From Daphnia pulex (lineage: Eukaryota; Arthropoda; Branchiopoda; Diplostraca; Daphniidae), in assembly GCF_021134715.1 (NCBI RefSeq), contig NC_060026.1:2604001-2668000 (forward strand): a DNA stretch of 64,000 bases, in the 5' to 3' direction. Made by a program: the position numbers and the translations under genes. Of this stretch, positions 27,001 through 40,700 are shown in pieces; within the stretch, counting starts at the first letter, position 1; every line of letters starts with the position of its first letter. Below the pieces are notes generated by a model that saw only the letters and a list, made by a program, of their open reading frames with translations, ran no database searches and had not been told where the DNA came from.

Positions 27001-30000
27001 TGGTTTTGCCCGTGAAACGATAACACGTCATCAAAACAGGAAACGAAACATGAAATGTTTCGGCAATGTGGCGAAATTCTTTCGCCATGTTTGATTATTT
27101 CTTGTCTGTCGCGGTTTTCTCTTGTCAGACAAATACATCCTGTCGCCATTTTTATTCTCGACTACAATAATCTATTCTCTCTCTTTTTATTTTATTATTA
27201 TATTTTTTCTCGAGAAAACAATTCACACAATTTCCCGGAATTGAAACAAACGAATGCGAGGGGGAAAAAAGAAAAAGGCCAAAATGGGGCGCGATGGCAG
27301 CGCTGCTCGGCCAACCGACACAACAATTCGATTAGCAATCAAAATGACGTGTTGCAGCTTTTTTGTTCATTTCTTGCACAGGAGTTGAATGGAGCAAGTA
27401 TAGGGTGGGTGACTGGGTTGTTTTTTTTCTTTCCAGTGTGTGTGTGCTAGACAGGTTTTACATTTCATTCAAGGCACTTGCTTGTCTTCCTTGCCACCGA
27501 ACGGGTCTCTTACATTTTAATTTTATTCAAATTCAAATTTGGCGCATTTAATTTCAATTTTTTGATTATTTTTTGGTGGACGCAGGAACGTTGTGAGTGG
27601 AGTTTTGGAAGGTGGATCGAGCAGAACGCCGGAAGAGGAAGAAGAAGAGGAAAACGATTATTACCAGCATCGGAGACGGTTGCATCTGCTGGACAAGAAG
27701 AATCTGTCGAGTGGCCGGCGGAGTAGTAGCAGCAGCACTGTCGAGCAGCAGCGGAATTGTTATCCAACCGGCCAGGAGAAGAACCAAACAGCCGCCGAGG
27801 AGGAGTCGACCAACAGGACTACTCCTGGCGGGCAGGCCGGCAGTAGTAGTAGGCGGAATCCTCCACCACCAGCAGCACCAGCAGCCGTAACAATTCCACC
27901 TGCCGCCACAATGTCGACCAAGAGCATGGGTGGCGTTGGTGTTGGCCGGTCCAGCAGCAACAACAACAACAACAATCCGACGACTGGATTGTCGGACGAC
28001 AGCCAGCAGTATTGCCTGCGCTGGAACAATCACCGCTCGAATTTGCTGACGGTTTTCGAGCAGCTGCTGCAGACGGAAGCCTTTACGGACGTGACGCTGG
28101 CCGTCGGCGGGACTTCGATCAAGTGCCACAAGATGGTGCTGGCCGCTTGCTCGTCCTACTTCCAGTCGCTGTTCCTGGAGAACGCCTGCCCGCACCCCAT
28201 CGTCGTCTTCAAGGACATCCAGTACGCCGAGATCCGGGCCATCCTCGAGTACATGTACCGCGGTGAGGTCAACGTCGCCCAGGAGCAGCTTCCGTCGCTC
28301 CTCAAAGTGGCCGAAGCCTTGCGAGTCAAGGGGCTCTTTGAGGACGACTCGCTCAATGCTTCCGGCGGAGACCGAGAGCCGCTCTATCCTCCACCGGCTT
28401 CTTCCGGCCTCTTGTCCAGCACGTCGGTCAACGTCACGGCAGGTGGCGGTGGTGTCCATCACGCCGGACCCGGCAGTCACGGTAGCAGTTCAGCCTCTCC
28501 TCCTCAGTCTACCTCAATCAACGCTCATCCACCCATCATCCGATCTACCTCAGGTCACCATTTGCCCGTCTCTTCCTCGTCGAGCTCAGCCGCAGCCGCC
28601 GCTTCATCCGCAGACCGGAATACCCCGTCACATCGTTACCCGGGCAACGCTGCCGCCGGCGCCGGATCGGCCGAGAACCACCACAACCATCACCATCATC
28701 ACCACAGTCGCAACAAGAGTCCCAGCCCGACTAGCCCGCCGGAACGATCCAGCAGCAGCAGCCACATTCGAGGCGATCCGGAATCATCCTATTCGCGTCA
28801 TCCATCGTCTTATCTCTACAAATCGCCGCTGCTGAGCCCACAGGGGAGCGAGCAAGGCGGAAGAGATGATCGCCGAGATGGCGGCAGCAGCACTACCAAC
28901 CGGGATCGCGAGAGCGCCGGAAGCGCCGGAAATAACAATCCGCTGAGCATGTGGCCGCCGCTGGTGATGCCGCTCCATTTGGGAGCCTTTGAAACGGCCC
29001 TGCGTGAGCGCGAGCAAGCGCTGGCCCTGTACGGAGCCATCCAGCGCGGAAGCGGTGGATCGAACGCTGGCGGAGACGATCGTGAACCCTCTAGCGGCAA
29101 CGGACGCGGCGGCAATGACCATCACTTTGACAGCCGCCACAACGACAATGGCGGAGGAGCGTCGAAGCGCAAGCGTTTATCGATCGCATCCGGCGACAGC
29201 GATCAAACTCCGTCGCTACTCCGCACCGTTCTCGGCCCCCATCACGGCTCGTCGAAACACCACCATCACGCCGACATACCGGGATTGTTTCCCTTCCGTC
29301 TGAGCGCCGCTGCCGCAGCGGCTGCAGCCGCCGAAGGATCGGGATCGGCCGATGATCGCAATCATTTGAGCAGTTACCTTCCCATGGCCATGGCTTACGC
29401 CGAGGTAAATAAATAAATAACTTGGACGGACAAATTTAACCAACCTAGGAGATGGATATATTAACGGGATCCGGTTAGATTTCCCTTTCCCCCTCCCTTA
29501 GACTCATCCATCCATCCCCCCCTATATATATGTTCACTCACGGTCATTGGATCTTGTCTTGTTTTTCGTCGGGTTGCCAATGGCTTCCGAGTTCATGCAC
29601 CCCTCTCCCCCCCCCCTCTTCTCTCTGTTGGCTGCACGAGCGGAGCCGGGGGATGGGAAAGATTGGCTCCACGTGTCGTGAAATGGAGTTGAGGGTTGGT
29701 GCTTATCGTTCGCTACCACCACCACTACCACCCTACCACCCCCTCCCTAGAAAACCCACCCGACCAGTTTCCTTTCCTTCTCTCCCTTCCTTATACACAC
29801 TCACACACACACACCATCTTTCTTTTTTACCATGTCTCGCCCTTGTGTGTGTGTGTGTGTTATTATTCCGGGAATAGTAGGGGGGAAGGGAAGGGCGAAT
29901 AGTTAAGACGTAGAAAGAAATACGTCAATGACATTAGTATAGACTAGCAGTATACTCTATACACACACACACGCACGCTCACGATATATTATTAGCCTTT

Positions 30001-31740
30001 TAGCTCACACTGGGCCCAGCCGGGGCTCTTCTTGGTACCTCATTGGGGCTTTTTTGGCAAAGGCTTTCGCCATCTAACGGTGGCGTCTGGCACGACTCTT
30101 TGCGCTAAATTATTTCGGTTAAATCGTTTTGAAAAACAATTAATTAATTAATGGAATTAATGTGAATTTTGCAGAGACAAGCTGGCCGTGATCGCGATCG
30201 TGCCGATGATGATTGGACACAGAATCCTGACATGAATTCGGAAGACGATCCCAGCGAAATTGTAAGCGCGAAATTTGAAACATGTCAATTAATTAAATTA
30301 TTATTTGACTTTTAATTCATTTCTAAAAAAATGTTTTGTTTTTGATTGTTTCAGAGCGGCGAATATGGGCACCCTGTTCCCTCATCGCCCTTGTCAGATA
30401 AACGAGGTGAGTTTCTTTTTTACGCAACTTGTTGTTGTTGTTGTTGAAATCAAGATTTTGCGGCTGTCTGAAATTGTTTGTTAACCTTGACTCGAGCTGT
30501 TATCTGCCAGCGATGATGCCAACATTGGCCGTCGGATGGTGAAATGGCGCAAATGTGTAAAGGTCGTTTGGGATTTTTGTGACGGCCAACAACACACACA
30601 CACTCACACACGGAGAACAAAAATCAACCAAGGCTAAATGATGTCTACTGTATAGTAGTAGTAGGGCTCGTTATCAAAAGTCGCACATCAGCCTCTTGTG
30701 TAAAAAAAAGTTTATCAAGGTCGTAGACTATCGGAATCGCAGCCGCTTCCGGATTTCAAATTCTTTTTCGGCCATGAACGTCTACAATTTTTGTGTCAAA
30801 TCTTTTTTCTTTCTCATTTTTCTTTCTTATTTTTCTTATTTTAGTGGACGCCTCTGGTGCTCGAATTGCGGCTTATGTGCCGACCCAGAAACTGGAATGG
30901 AAACGCTACAAGCAGTACACCAACAGCGACATCACGGCGGCCATTGAGGCCGTCAAGAGCGGAATGAGCGCCTTGCAGGCCTCTAGGAAATTCAAGGTGC
31001 CGTCGCGCACTCTGTACGACAAGGTGAAGAAGCTGGGCATCGCCACGACGCGGCCCTACAGTCGAGTGTCGTCGTCGACTTCATCGTCGGCGGCGGCGGC
31101 GGCCAACGCGGCCGCCAATTCGGCAGCCGCCGCTGCCGCCGCAGCCGCCGCTCTCAACGCGGCCAATCAAAATAATTTCGCCGCTTCGACGGCGGCGGCC
31201 CTGACGTCGGCCATGGCGGCCGCCGCCATGTCGCTGGTGAAACGCGAGCGCGGACCCGTCATCCAGGTGGCCGGAAGCAGTCGTCACGAAGCGGCAGCCG
31301 CCGCGGCCATTGTGGCGGCCGCCGCCAGCTCTGCGGGCAATCAGGATCGCGAGGAGGATTTGCCGGAATCGAATTGCGGTCCGGCCGACTACAGCGAGGA
31401 CAGCCGCCAGGAGAGTCCGGAGAATTTGACGATTGGCTCGTCGAATCTCTCGACGTCATCGCCCGGATCTCACGGATCGACGACGGCACCCACGCCGTCC
31501 TCTAACGGTAAGGACATGATCAAGAAGGAGACGCCGGATTCGACTCCGACGCCACCGCCGGCCCCGCCATCGCCTCCTCCGCGCCAGAGCAGCAAATTCA
31601 GCGCCGGGGCTCGAGTGGGCGGCGCTTATTTCGCCGTCCGTGACGATCTCAACTCTACGACGACGACGACGTCGTCGATCGCCGAAGTGGTGATGGATGA
31701 TCGCGGCGGAAGCGCCAGTCCTAACCCCAGTACCACGTGA
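20992..31740 (+). CDS. BTB/POZ plus Pipsqueak-domain transcription factor, paralogue 1
   Basis: Five exons: 20992-21119, 27586-29404, 30175-30261, 30355-30406 and 30845-31740; 993 residues. Exon 1 was joined because it has a clean ATG, coding texture and a GTAAAT donor. Its split codon (AG|G) matches the phase of the BTB exon, which stays open upstream of its first internal ATG at 27911. BTB is about residues 183-295, starting QQYCLRWNNHRSNLL and ending VAEALRVKGLFED, of the ttk/bab class used for dimerisation. A Pipsqueak helix-turn-helix is at about 712-762 (KRYKQYTNSDITAAIEAV to SRTLYDKVKKLGI). The middle is rich in Ser, His, Gly and Ala with a KRKRL nuclear signal; poly-Ala follows the Psq domain. 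By family knowledge such proteins (bab, pipsqueak, BtbVII) bind DNA and shape chromatin. The exact orthologue is uncertain. Without exon 1, the start would be 27911. Confidence 0.85.
21120..27585. other. Intron 1 of BTB-Psq gene 1
   Basis: 6,466 bp with no convincing coding exon. It holds C and G runs, CA/GT microsatellites (for example 24224-24260) and a TAG repeat near 22489-22507. Three strong CTCF-like motifs cluster at 23774-23930 and another core lies near 24823-24835. Open frames here are short and low complexity. Regulatory content is inferred from the motifs only. Confidence 0.6.
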
Positions 31741-34700
31741 ATGGAGAAAACTAAAAACTAAAAACGAAACAAAATCATTTTATTTTTCTTAAATGATTTT
31801 GATTACACACAGAAATTATTCACGCCAGAATAATTTTGGGCTATAATTGACGGAAGCCACAGAGAGAGAGAAATACGATTGGATTGAACGGGTCTACAAC
31901 CCCCCCCCCCTTATTTTGTTTTCTACTCCCCACCCCAATATGATCCAGTCCCGATTCAAAAAGACAAAAAACTCAGGTTTCGTGTGTCTTGGTAACGCAC
32001 GTCGTATCATCTTCTTCTTCTTTCACTACTTCTTTTCCCATGTCTTTTTTTGTATGGTTGTCTGAGAGTAACAGAAAACAAGAGTTTGAGTGTGTGCGTG
32101 TGTGTCATTTGTGTGTGTGTGTGTGTGCAAAAGTGACACACAATGAACTCCTCCCCCCCATTTCCCTCACGACAACTCTACCTCAGCAAAAAACCATTTT
32201 TTTTCCCTCTTTCAAGTAATTACGTAACAAATAATTACATTTCATTGGCTTTCCGGCACACTGCCCGGTCATTTATAAGACTCCCGCCATTGTTTCAAGT
32301 TTTTATGAGCGGGATCGTAGAAGTTTTTTTCTTAATTTTCTACATAAATAGCTCCTCCCTTCTCCCTTTCTCTTGTGCTTGTTTTTCATTAATTTTCTTT
32401 TTTTTTTTTTGTGGATGGCACCGGTGATTCATCCCCCATACTACTCCCAACCCGTTGATTTTTGCTACTACTACTACTGCTGAGACTACGATGGGTGATA
32501 GTAGTAGTAGTAGTAGACACAGACACAAAACCAGTGACTAAATAGAAAAGACAAACGTCTAGGGAAACATAAAAAACCAGTTACAACACAATTTTTGTTT
32601 TTGTTTGTTTTCGTAATTTCGCTTTTTTGAATTTTTGGAACAACCCAAAACCCGGTTTTAATTTTTTTTTGCGGAATCGAAAACAAAAATTGGCGGTTCT
32701 GACACTTCCGGATGCTAATATAAGGTTTTTAATTTACAGACTCGTTTAAACCCCCGTGAATCATAATTTTTTTTTAGTGGAAAAGAGAAAATAGTTAGTT
32801 AGTGTGTGTGCAATACGAGGGAAAAATTAACAGCGTTCTTTTTTTGAATTAATTGTCTTTTTTTTTCCTAGTGTGTATGAGTGTTGATTTCTTTATTAAC
32901 ATTTTTCTTTCCTCCCATCCTTTTTAATTTTAAAAAAGAAATTTTTGTGATTGGTAAATGTTTCATTTTTGGGCGTCAGGCTTGTTGTTTTTCTTCAATT
33001 TTGTTTTGGAAATTATTTGTTTGCTGATTGGCAAAAAAAAACGACTTTTGATTGGATTTTAAAAAATAATTGATTTGGCGCGAAAATTTCAAAATGATTG
33101 GAAATTCAATTCGGTCAAAATTGTTTACACATACACACACAAGGTATCGGATTGACTTCCGATTTCGTTTGAAAGGCCCTCCCCCCTAAGAACGAAAAAG
33201 TAGAACGTTCTTTCTTTTATATTTAGTAATATTTTAGATACATTTTTTTTGGTTCTTTTCTTTCTGTGAGCGATTTCAAAATGATTAAGAAAAAAGAAAA
33301 CACATTTTGAAAAAAACGATTTGGGTATTTTCTTTATATTTTTTTATCTCGGAATTCCACACACAAAACAATCTTCGCCTTAATGTGTTTTCTATAATGT
33401 TCAGAATCTTTGTTTTTTTTTCTCTCTCTCTCTTCAAACTCTTCCGTGTGCGTGTCTCGTGTGCGTGTCATTGTCCAGCGTGTCAATACTTTTCTCCTTT
33501 TAAAATTTTTTTTTAAACAAAATTTTCTCGTGTCAGTGTTTCGGGATTTTTCTAATTTTTTTTTTATTATTATTTTTTAACATTAAATTCTATATATTAT
33601 ACATAAACGACCGTCAATCAAATCATCTTGGGTGATGATTTAAGTTTTTTTCGAAAAGAAAGTAACAATTTCCAAAGTATTTGTTGGGTCTCTTTTTGTA
33701 TCGTTGCCGAGAAAGAATTAACTTTTTTTTTTAATTATTATTATTTAATTTGTTCAATTTGAAAATACCGCCAATGACGTACACACTAACTACAAACACA
33801 ACACCGAATTTCCGGCCAATCTCTTGGAAAATTTTCTTTAATTGAGTGGATCTCGCTCATTTGAATAATTTTATTTTATTTTTAACATGGTGCCTTGTTA
33901 ACCCCCCCCCTCTACACAAGTCATTGACAGCAACCAGTTACCTCTCTTATTGACTGTCAATTCATTGTTTAGAAACGAGAAAGAAAATAATCTTTTCAAA
34001 ATCTTTTTGGCACTCGTAAGACATTTTTTTTCCAATTTTCTAAATTTCAAGATGATTCAAATCAACACAGCTCAGGTGGCATAATATATAGATTTCCCCG
34101 GACAACCGGCTACAGTCAAATCACACAAAACTTTTGGGTCCATTTCATCAAATTTAAATTTAAAAAAAAAAGTAAAAATTAATTTTGAAAAGAAAACATG
34201 TCAACTTTCTCTCTTAATGTAATTATAAACAATTTTGTTTTTGTTTTTTAAAACTTTCAATTAATAATATTGTCTTGATTATTAATAATAATAATCTTTT
34301 TTTGGAATTGCGCGCTGGTGCGTATGTTTGTTGTAATTGCACTGCGGATGATTGACTCTGCTGTTGCTGCTCTAATTTGACGCTCTGGGACATTCAAATC
34401 GAGACGATGAACGGACGAATTTAATTATTAAATTCTGTTTTTAAATATTAATTTTGTCGAAAGAAAAGAGGCAATGTTAACGACTATGGAAGCACCTCTT
34501 TGCTCATGTCTACCTCAGGAAATGATTTTTTCCAAACTATTGCTCCTCTCTTTTTTAATTGTGCGCGCGCCTCTCATTTTTCTTGAAATTTCAGTTGTTT
34601 CACAAGTTTATTTCAAATCTCGCGCCAAATCAAGACATCGACACTTTCCCCACATCATTTCTGTCAAAAGTCCCGCCGTTTTGTTGACTAGCGCTGCCAC

Positions 34701-37700
34701 CTGTGGGTAAGATGGCGAACTGGTCATTCAAAAAGACAATTTATTTTATTTGAATTCATCAAAACCCATCATACTATAAAGCAAATCCAGTTAATCAGTT
34801 CAACCTTTTTCTTTAATTTCCCCCATTTTTTTGACGTTTTTTTTTTAAACGAAATTAAATAAAAGTTGTACAATTCAAACAAAACCAGCGCTAGACTCAG
34901 GGTAAACTTAAAAAAGAAAAAACATCAACTGTCCGTCGAAACTTGATATACCTCCCATCAATTCTTGAAGTCAGGTATATTAGCAAACCAATTAGTTTTG
35001 ATTTTATTTTGTTTTATTCATTTTTTGATCTTTTTAAAAATACAGATTTTAATTACACATATTATAAAACGTTGCGATGAAGATGGTCCAAGCATGATGT
35101 AGCACACAGTTCCTATATTAGCAGATTTGTTTCTTCTTTGCCTTTTCTCTCTTAGACCGTTCAACCACACAGCAAAATGAAAACCATTCATATTAATAAT
35201 TAATCGCCGCCATACAATACAAACCCACTACCACATATTTTGATAACAGTAATAATATCTCCATCCGATATCTCCGAATCAATCTACAAGTATCTATAAT
35301 AATAATAATAATAATAACTTTTATATTTTTTAAGAAACATACTATATATTTGACATATATTCATATAAGAACTATCTCAGGTGCAAAACTCAATCCAATC
35401 TTTTTATTCATTATTATTTTGTTTTGATCATTTTTTTTCGAATGACCCATTTCACGCAGACGTTGAAAATCCACCCCATCCTATTTAATAAGTAAAACAA
35501 ACAAAAAATAATCCCATCGAATTCAAAGCGCAAATTTTTTCATCCCCAACAAACCCCACAATTATTTCGGCATCAAAACAAAATGAAGACACACCCTCCC
35601 GCCCAAATGAGAGACGAAGAAGAAGAAGAAAAAATAATTTGATTCATTTTGATACGCGAGAATGAAAGAGAAAAAAAATACCCCATAAAATTCGTACAGA
35701 TCAGCATTTGGTCGTTTCAGACTTGTTTATACGTAAAGCAGACCAATGAACTATTTGTAATGACAGAATCAGAAGAAGTTAGAGAACACACACAAAAAAT
35801 ACCCGAAATACGCGACCCGTTGAAAATAAAATTCCTTCTCTCTTTTTTTCCCCCTTAAAAACTCCTTCCCTTTTTTCGTTGTGCATGTGGCGAGTACGTC
35901 AAAAATTATACCTCTGATTGTGTCGAGTTGTTGATGATGACAACCAAAATTTGGAAAAAAAAACGAAAAGGTGTGTGTTTTCTTATGAATTTCTTTTTTT
36001 TTTTAGATGACTGTGCTACCATTATTCACACATGTTTCGTGTTCTCCCCCCCCCCCAATTGGACACTCCCATTTTGTTTGTTTTCTTCTTTTTCAAAAAA
36101 TTGTTTTTCATTTGAATTTTGATTGGCTTGAAAAAAAAGGAAAAAAATGTTTTTTTTTTGTTTTGTTTTCACAAAATTTCCGACCCGGTTTCACTTATTT
36201 CTCTTTATTCTGATTGCGTAACTAAAAAAAAACACATTGGCGTTTAAATCCCTCCCCGGTAAACATGTCTCGGTTCGAAATTTTTCAATTTTTTTGGTTT
36301 TCCCCCCCTTTTATTTTATTATTTTTTTGCCCAATTTTTTCACCTATTTGTTTGTTTATTTTTTCCTCCAAATTTCCGGTAGTTAAAAAAAAAAGAAAAA
36401 ACAAAAGAAAAACAGACTATGAAAAAAATTGTCGCTCTTCAATCGTCTCTCTTTCGCGTCTGCACCTCATCAAATTCTCGTTGGATTTTTCAATTCGTCT
36501 CTTTTGTTATTTCGTCCTATTTCCTTCAATATTTGTTTTCATTTTTTTTTGTTTCTTGATGCGAGAATTAGAAAAAAACTTTGAAAAAAGAAAAAAAAAG
36601 TTTCGACGAAAAACAAACTTGAACGAATAAAGTTTAAAAACAAAAACAATTGAATGATTCAAAACTACATGAATTCGACTGTCGGAATATTTTTGCTGTT
36701 GAAAATGTTGATTGAATTGTTGGCCAGTTGTTTTCTCCCCCCAAATTTGTTCTGTTCGGTTTCGGTAGTCGATACATTTTTTAAAATTTTTCAGACAAAA
36801 AAGTTTCTTGTTTTTATTTTTCCCTCTTCAAAAAATCCACTTTTTCTCTCTCCCTACCCCCCTATACAATTTGTAGTTGCTTGACTGTTGACGTAAAAAA
36901 AACAAACAAAAATACACCCTTTTTGATGTGAAACATTTTTGTGTGTCAATTATTTCATTCACGGCAACGTGGGACCCCCGAAAAAATGTCGTCTGCCTGC
37001 GTCAATTGATTACGTCGTTATAGTGCCATCACCTGGGAGATGTTTCAATCCAGTTATCACAACAACCAAGGCAAGTGCAATATTTCCTACTTTGTTTTAC
37101 CAATTTGACATGCCAAGATTCTCTACGAGTGGGTTGGAATAGACAGAGAAATGTACAAAAACTTTTGTCCCAACTAATTAGCAGACGAACCAAAAGTTCG
37201 AAACCTGGTAACTCTAGAATATTGCCAGGAATTATCTTCTCTCCTGGGGGAACGACAGTTTGAATTTGATTATAACGAGTACATTGGAATCTTTGGGTGC
37301 CAAAAAAAAAAAGTCGCGTGCTGCTGCCTGTGTGTAGGTATTGTGACTGGAAAAAAACTACAAATCAATGTGCAGCAGGAAATGGTTCGCTCGCGCCTTC
37401 CAACAGTTTTCGAAAGTAAAAGTGGAGACATCACTTGAAATGGTGTGGCCACTGTGTTGCATCCGAAATTGCCTGGACAAAAAAAAAGCCATCCCTTATA
37501 CTGAGAAAAAAAATATATATATTGCATTTTAACTGCTCCGGTTTTTTTGGAGAAAAAAAAAGGCCATTAGTTTCGCCCACAAGTTTTTTACCCGGAATGG
37601 TTTTACAACTGGTCATTGCGCGCGCGGCCATTTTCAAATTGCCCTTTTTGCCCAGTTTCTTTTTTTCCCCCCTAGTCATATAACACCCAAAACGCAACTG

Positions 37701-40700
37701 GCCATGACGTCAACACACGTACACAGTACAACTGTCTGTACAGGGGTAATATCGACTTGGCGTATATATTCTAATTGGGTGTCTATATATCGAAATAATT
37801 TTTGTTTCGTCTGTACAATGAACTTTTGAATCGATTCGATCGACAGCCAAAGTTCATTGGCGTCGTCGTATTTTTATATTTCACCTGTGTCCAATGTTGT
37901 GCAATTGTTGCAAACATCATTTTAATGTTACCACCACTCGAGATTGGAACGTGTGTGTGTGTATATATATCTGGGAAAAGAAAAAGGGGCCGGGTCCTGT
38001 GACGATCCAAGGGACCGAAAAACTATTTGAAGGTTGAAACCTTTTTTACGGTCTATTACAGAGTTGTCTCTTGTTATCTTATTTTATTGCAACCCTTTTG
38101 CCCTGCTGAACTTGCAACCGATGTTGTTTTTTTTCTTTCACGGTTTCACTCTCGGTTGTTTCGTAACTCTTGGGAAAAAAATGGCATTAGATGGGGTTTG
38201 TAAAAAAGGGGGGACTAGAAACGGTCATAAAACTAAAGCGGGTCTTATAGTATATACTATGGAATGCGTGTTATACATATAACACTGTTTAGTGTTGGAT
38301 AAAAAAAAAACTAAAACTTTTTTTTTCTCATGGGAAAAAAAATTTGAACGGAAAATCCTAGTAAGAAAAAATGACGTAAAAAAAGTGAGGTTTTCAAATA
38401 TTAGGGGGGTTTGATAATCAGTACCGAATAACCGAAAAAAAGGGTTGGAAACTGGAGAAAAAAAAATGGACATAAAAAATTTAAACGTCAAATTTTTTTT
38501 CTTCTTGTTAGCTTCCAATTTTCACCGTGTAAACAGGTAACGTGTAACACGGTAGTATAGTTCCTTATGCCGTGACGATTTTTTTCTGTCACTTTATTTT
38601 TTTAGAAACGGTCGATTCTTTTTTTTTTTTTTTTGCATTTGTAATGATGTGTTAACGCCATTAGTGCCGCCCACCGGGCCAACGATAATGACGAAATTAT
38701 AAGGTCATTAAACCTATACGAGAAAGGAAATGAATAAATGATGACAACTTTTGTCTTTCATTTGCATACGCGCCGGTGTGTGAATTATTGGAAAAGAAGA
38801 AAAAATCCAATCGTGTTTTTTTCTTCTTCTTCTTAAAAGTAAATTCATAATATTAGTAAAGTGACATTTATTAGTACGACTCTATTCGTGAAAGCTCGCT
38901 CGCCAGACACACACACAAAAAAAACACATTTCGCTCGTATTAAAGCGTTACGGACGTTACAACCGAAAATGGTGTTTTATGTTTTGTTGTCAACTTTTTT
39001 TTATTTTTTAGCGGCTTTTTTGGGGGGACCTCCGCCATCTGTACGAGGGTGTCGCTTCTTTCTTTTTTGAAAGAAGAAGAAAAAAAAACAGCGCAGATCT
39101 ATGCCGGGCGTGCGCCCACTCTCTACGGAGAAGAGCCAATAATCGTTAAAAATGTCCAACTCTATAGTAGTAGTAGTAGGAGTAGTAGCAGCAGCTAGGA
39201 GGGGAGAGAAGATTTTTCGAGAGCAAATTGTCTGAAAAATTGAATAATACGCAGGCCGTTAAAGAGAGAGAGAAAGAGAAAGGTCCTTTTTCTTTGGGAG
39301 AGAAAGAATATTATTGCGACTTGAGCTATAAAATAATGGCGCGCGCGACCAGGTAGTTTCAAGATGCTGAATCCAAACAGACACCGATATATATATAGGC
39401 TAGATGTACTAGTACAATATAAGATGCTAGGTAGAAAAAAAAAGAAATAACACACAGAGCGAAAAAAAGGTTGTCAAGTAAAGTGAAACTTGTTTTTTTT
39501 TACCTTGTTGTTTTCGCCGACTGGAGATTTTTTTATATTGGATGTGTCTGCGCATCTTTCGGCCTTGATCGAAACGACTTTGTTTTTTGGCACGACCTGA
39601 TTTTTTCTCTCTACGTTGTTTTTTTACGGGGGCTAACACGCAGACTGAATAATAAATTTATCTAGGTCTAAGGATCAAATGTTTTTTTTGGGCCGTTAAT
39701 TCAAATTTTAAAAATTGATTTTTTTGTAGGTCAAATTATTTCTCAATTAATTTTCAATTTTTTTACCCAAAAAAATAGTTATTATTTGTTTCTGTAAATA
39801 ATAATTTTTTTTTCAGCAGTTATTATATTTTTAGTTAAATAAATTCTTAGTGGCTTGTTTGAGTTGACACAAAGCTTGGCGGCATTCGATGCAAGTCTCA
39901 TGTGTAAAATCCCGCCGTTTTGAAATATTTAGATCGAATATTATACTCTGCGGCGTAGTATATATACAGTCTGCGAGTAGACTTACGTCACCGGTGTATT
40001 TCGATATATACAAGGTAAAATAAGAAAAAAGAGCCGTCTGTAGATTTCAAATTGAATTGTGCAGTCGAGTGACTGCTGAGCAGAGCCGACAGTGATCCAC
40101 AACGTCAATGAAGAGCGGCGGAAATCATTCCCCCAGCAATCCCCAGGCTCAACTATTCTACAGGCGAACCCATCATCTTCATTACTATCCAATTTCAATC
40201 TGAGAAGAAGAAGAAAAAAAATTTTTATTCATGACGCCATACCCGAAATTTTGTTTACCTTTTCCCAATCGCCCTACTTTTGTTATTTTTTCGCCCAGGC
40301 TCTACATAAACCAACGCGCAAAAAACAAAACAAAATCGAATCGGTGGTCACTTGTTTTATATGATGGGCCGACACAGAGCCGAAACGAAAAAAAAAACAC
40401 AGAAAATTTAGGCCACAACAACACACATTATATTTAATGGTCGAAATTGTTATAAGATGAAAGTAAAAAAAAAGGCCGCGCTCGGTGGTGATCTTCATAA
40501 AAATCTTGTAGCTCGCTCAGCAGCGCTGGCGGTGTGTCTGCTGCCGAGCGCCAAACTCGCCATCGTCCATCGTAGGTGCAATAAAATTTTATACTATGGC
40601 GAAAGAGACTATGGCGTTAGTTTCGCGATGGCGGCTTCCCTTTTTGAACCGAAGACGGCGAATACACATAGGGGGGGCGCGCGCAAACCTTGCGAAATGG

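Noticed and set aside
27566..28480. 304-codon minus-strand open frame over the BTB exon
   Set aside because: It is the antisense shadow of the GC-rich BTB coding exon; the translation is compositional and has no domain.
36265..36630. 121-codon plus-strand ORF between the BTB-Psq genes
   Set aside because: Translation is nearly all Phe, Lys, Ile and Leu from T and A tracts; no coding texture.
40030..40364. Open frames on both strands as a coding exon before BTB-Psq 2
   Set aside because: All frames are open by chance on both strands; no in-frame ATG with a GT donor. Kept only as a possible untranslated exon.
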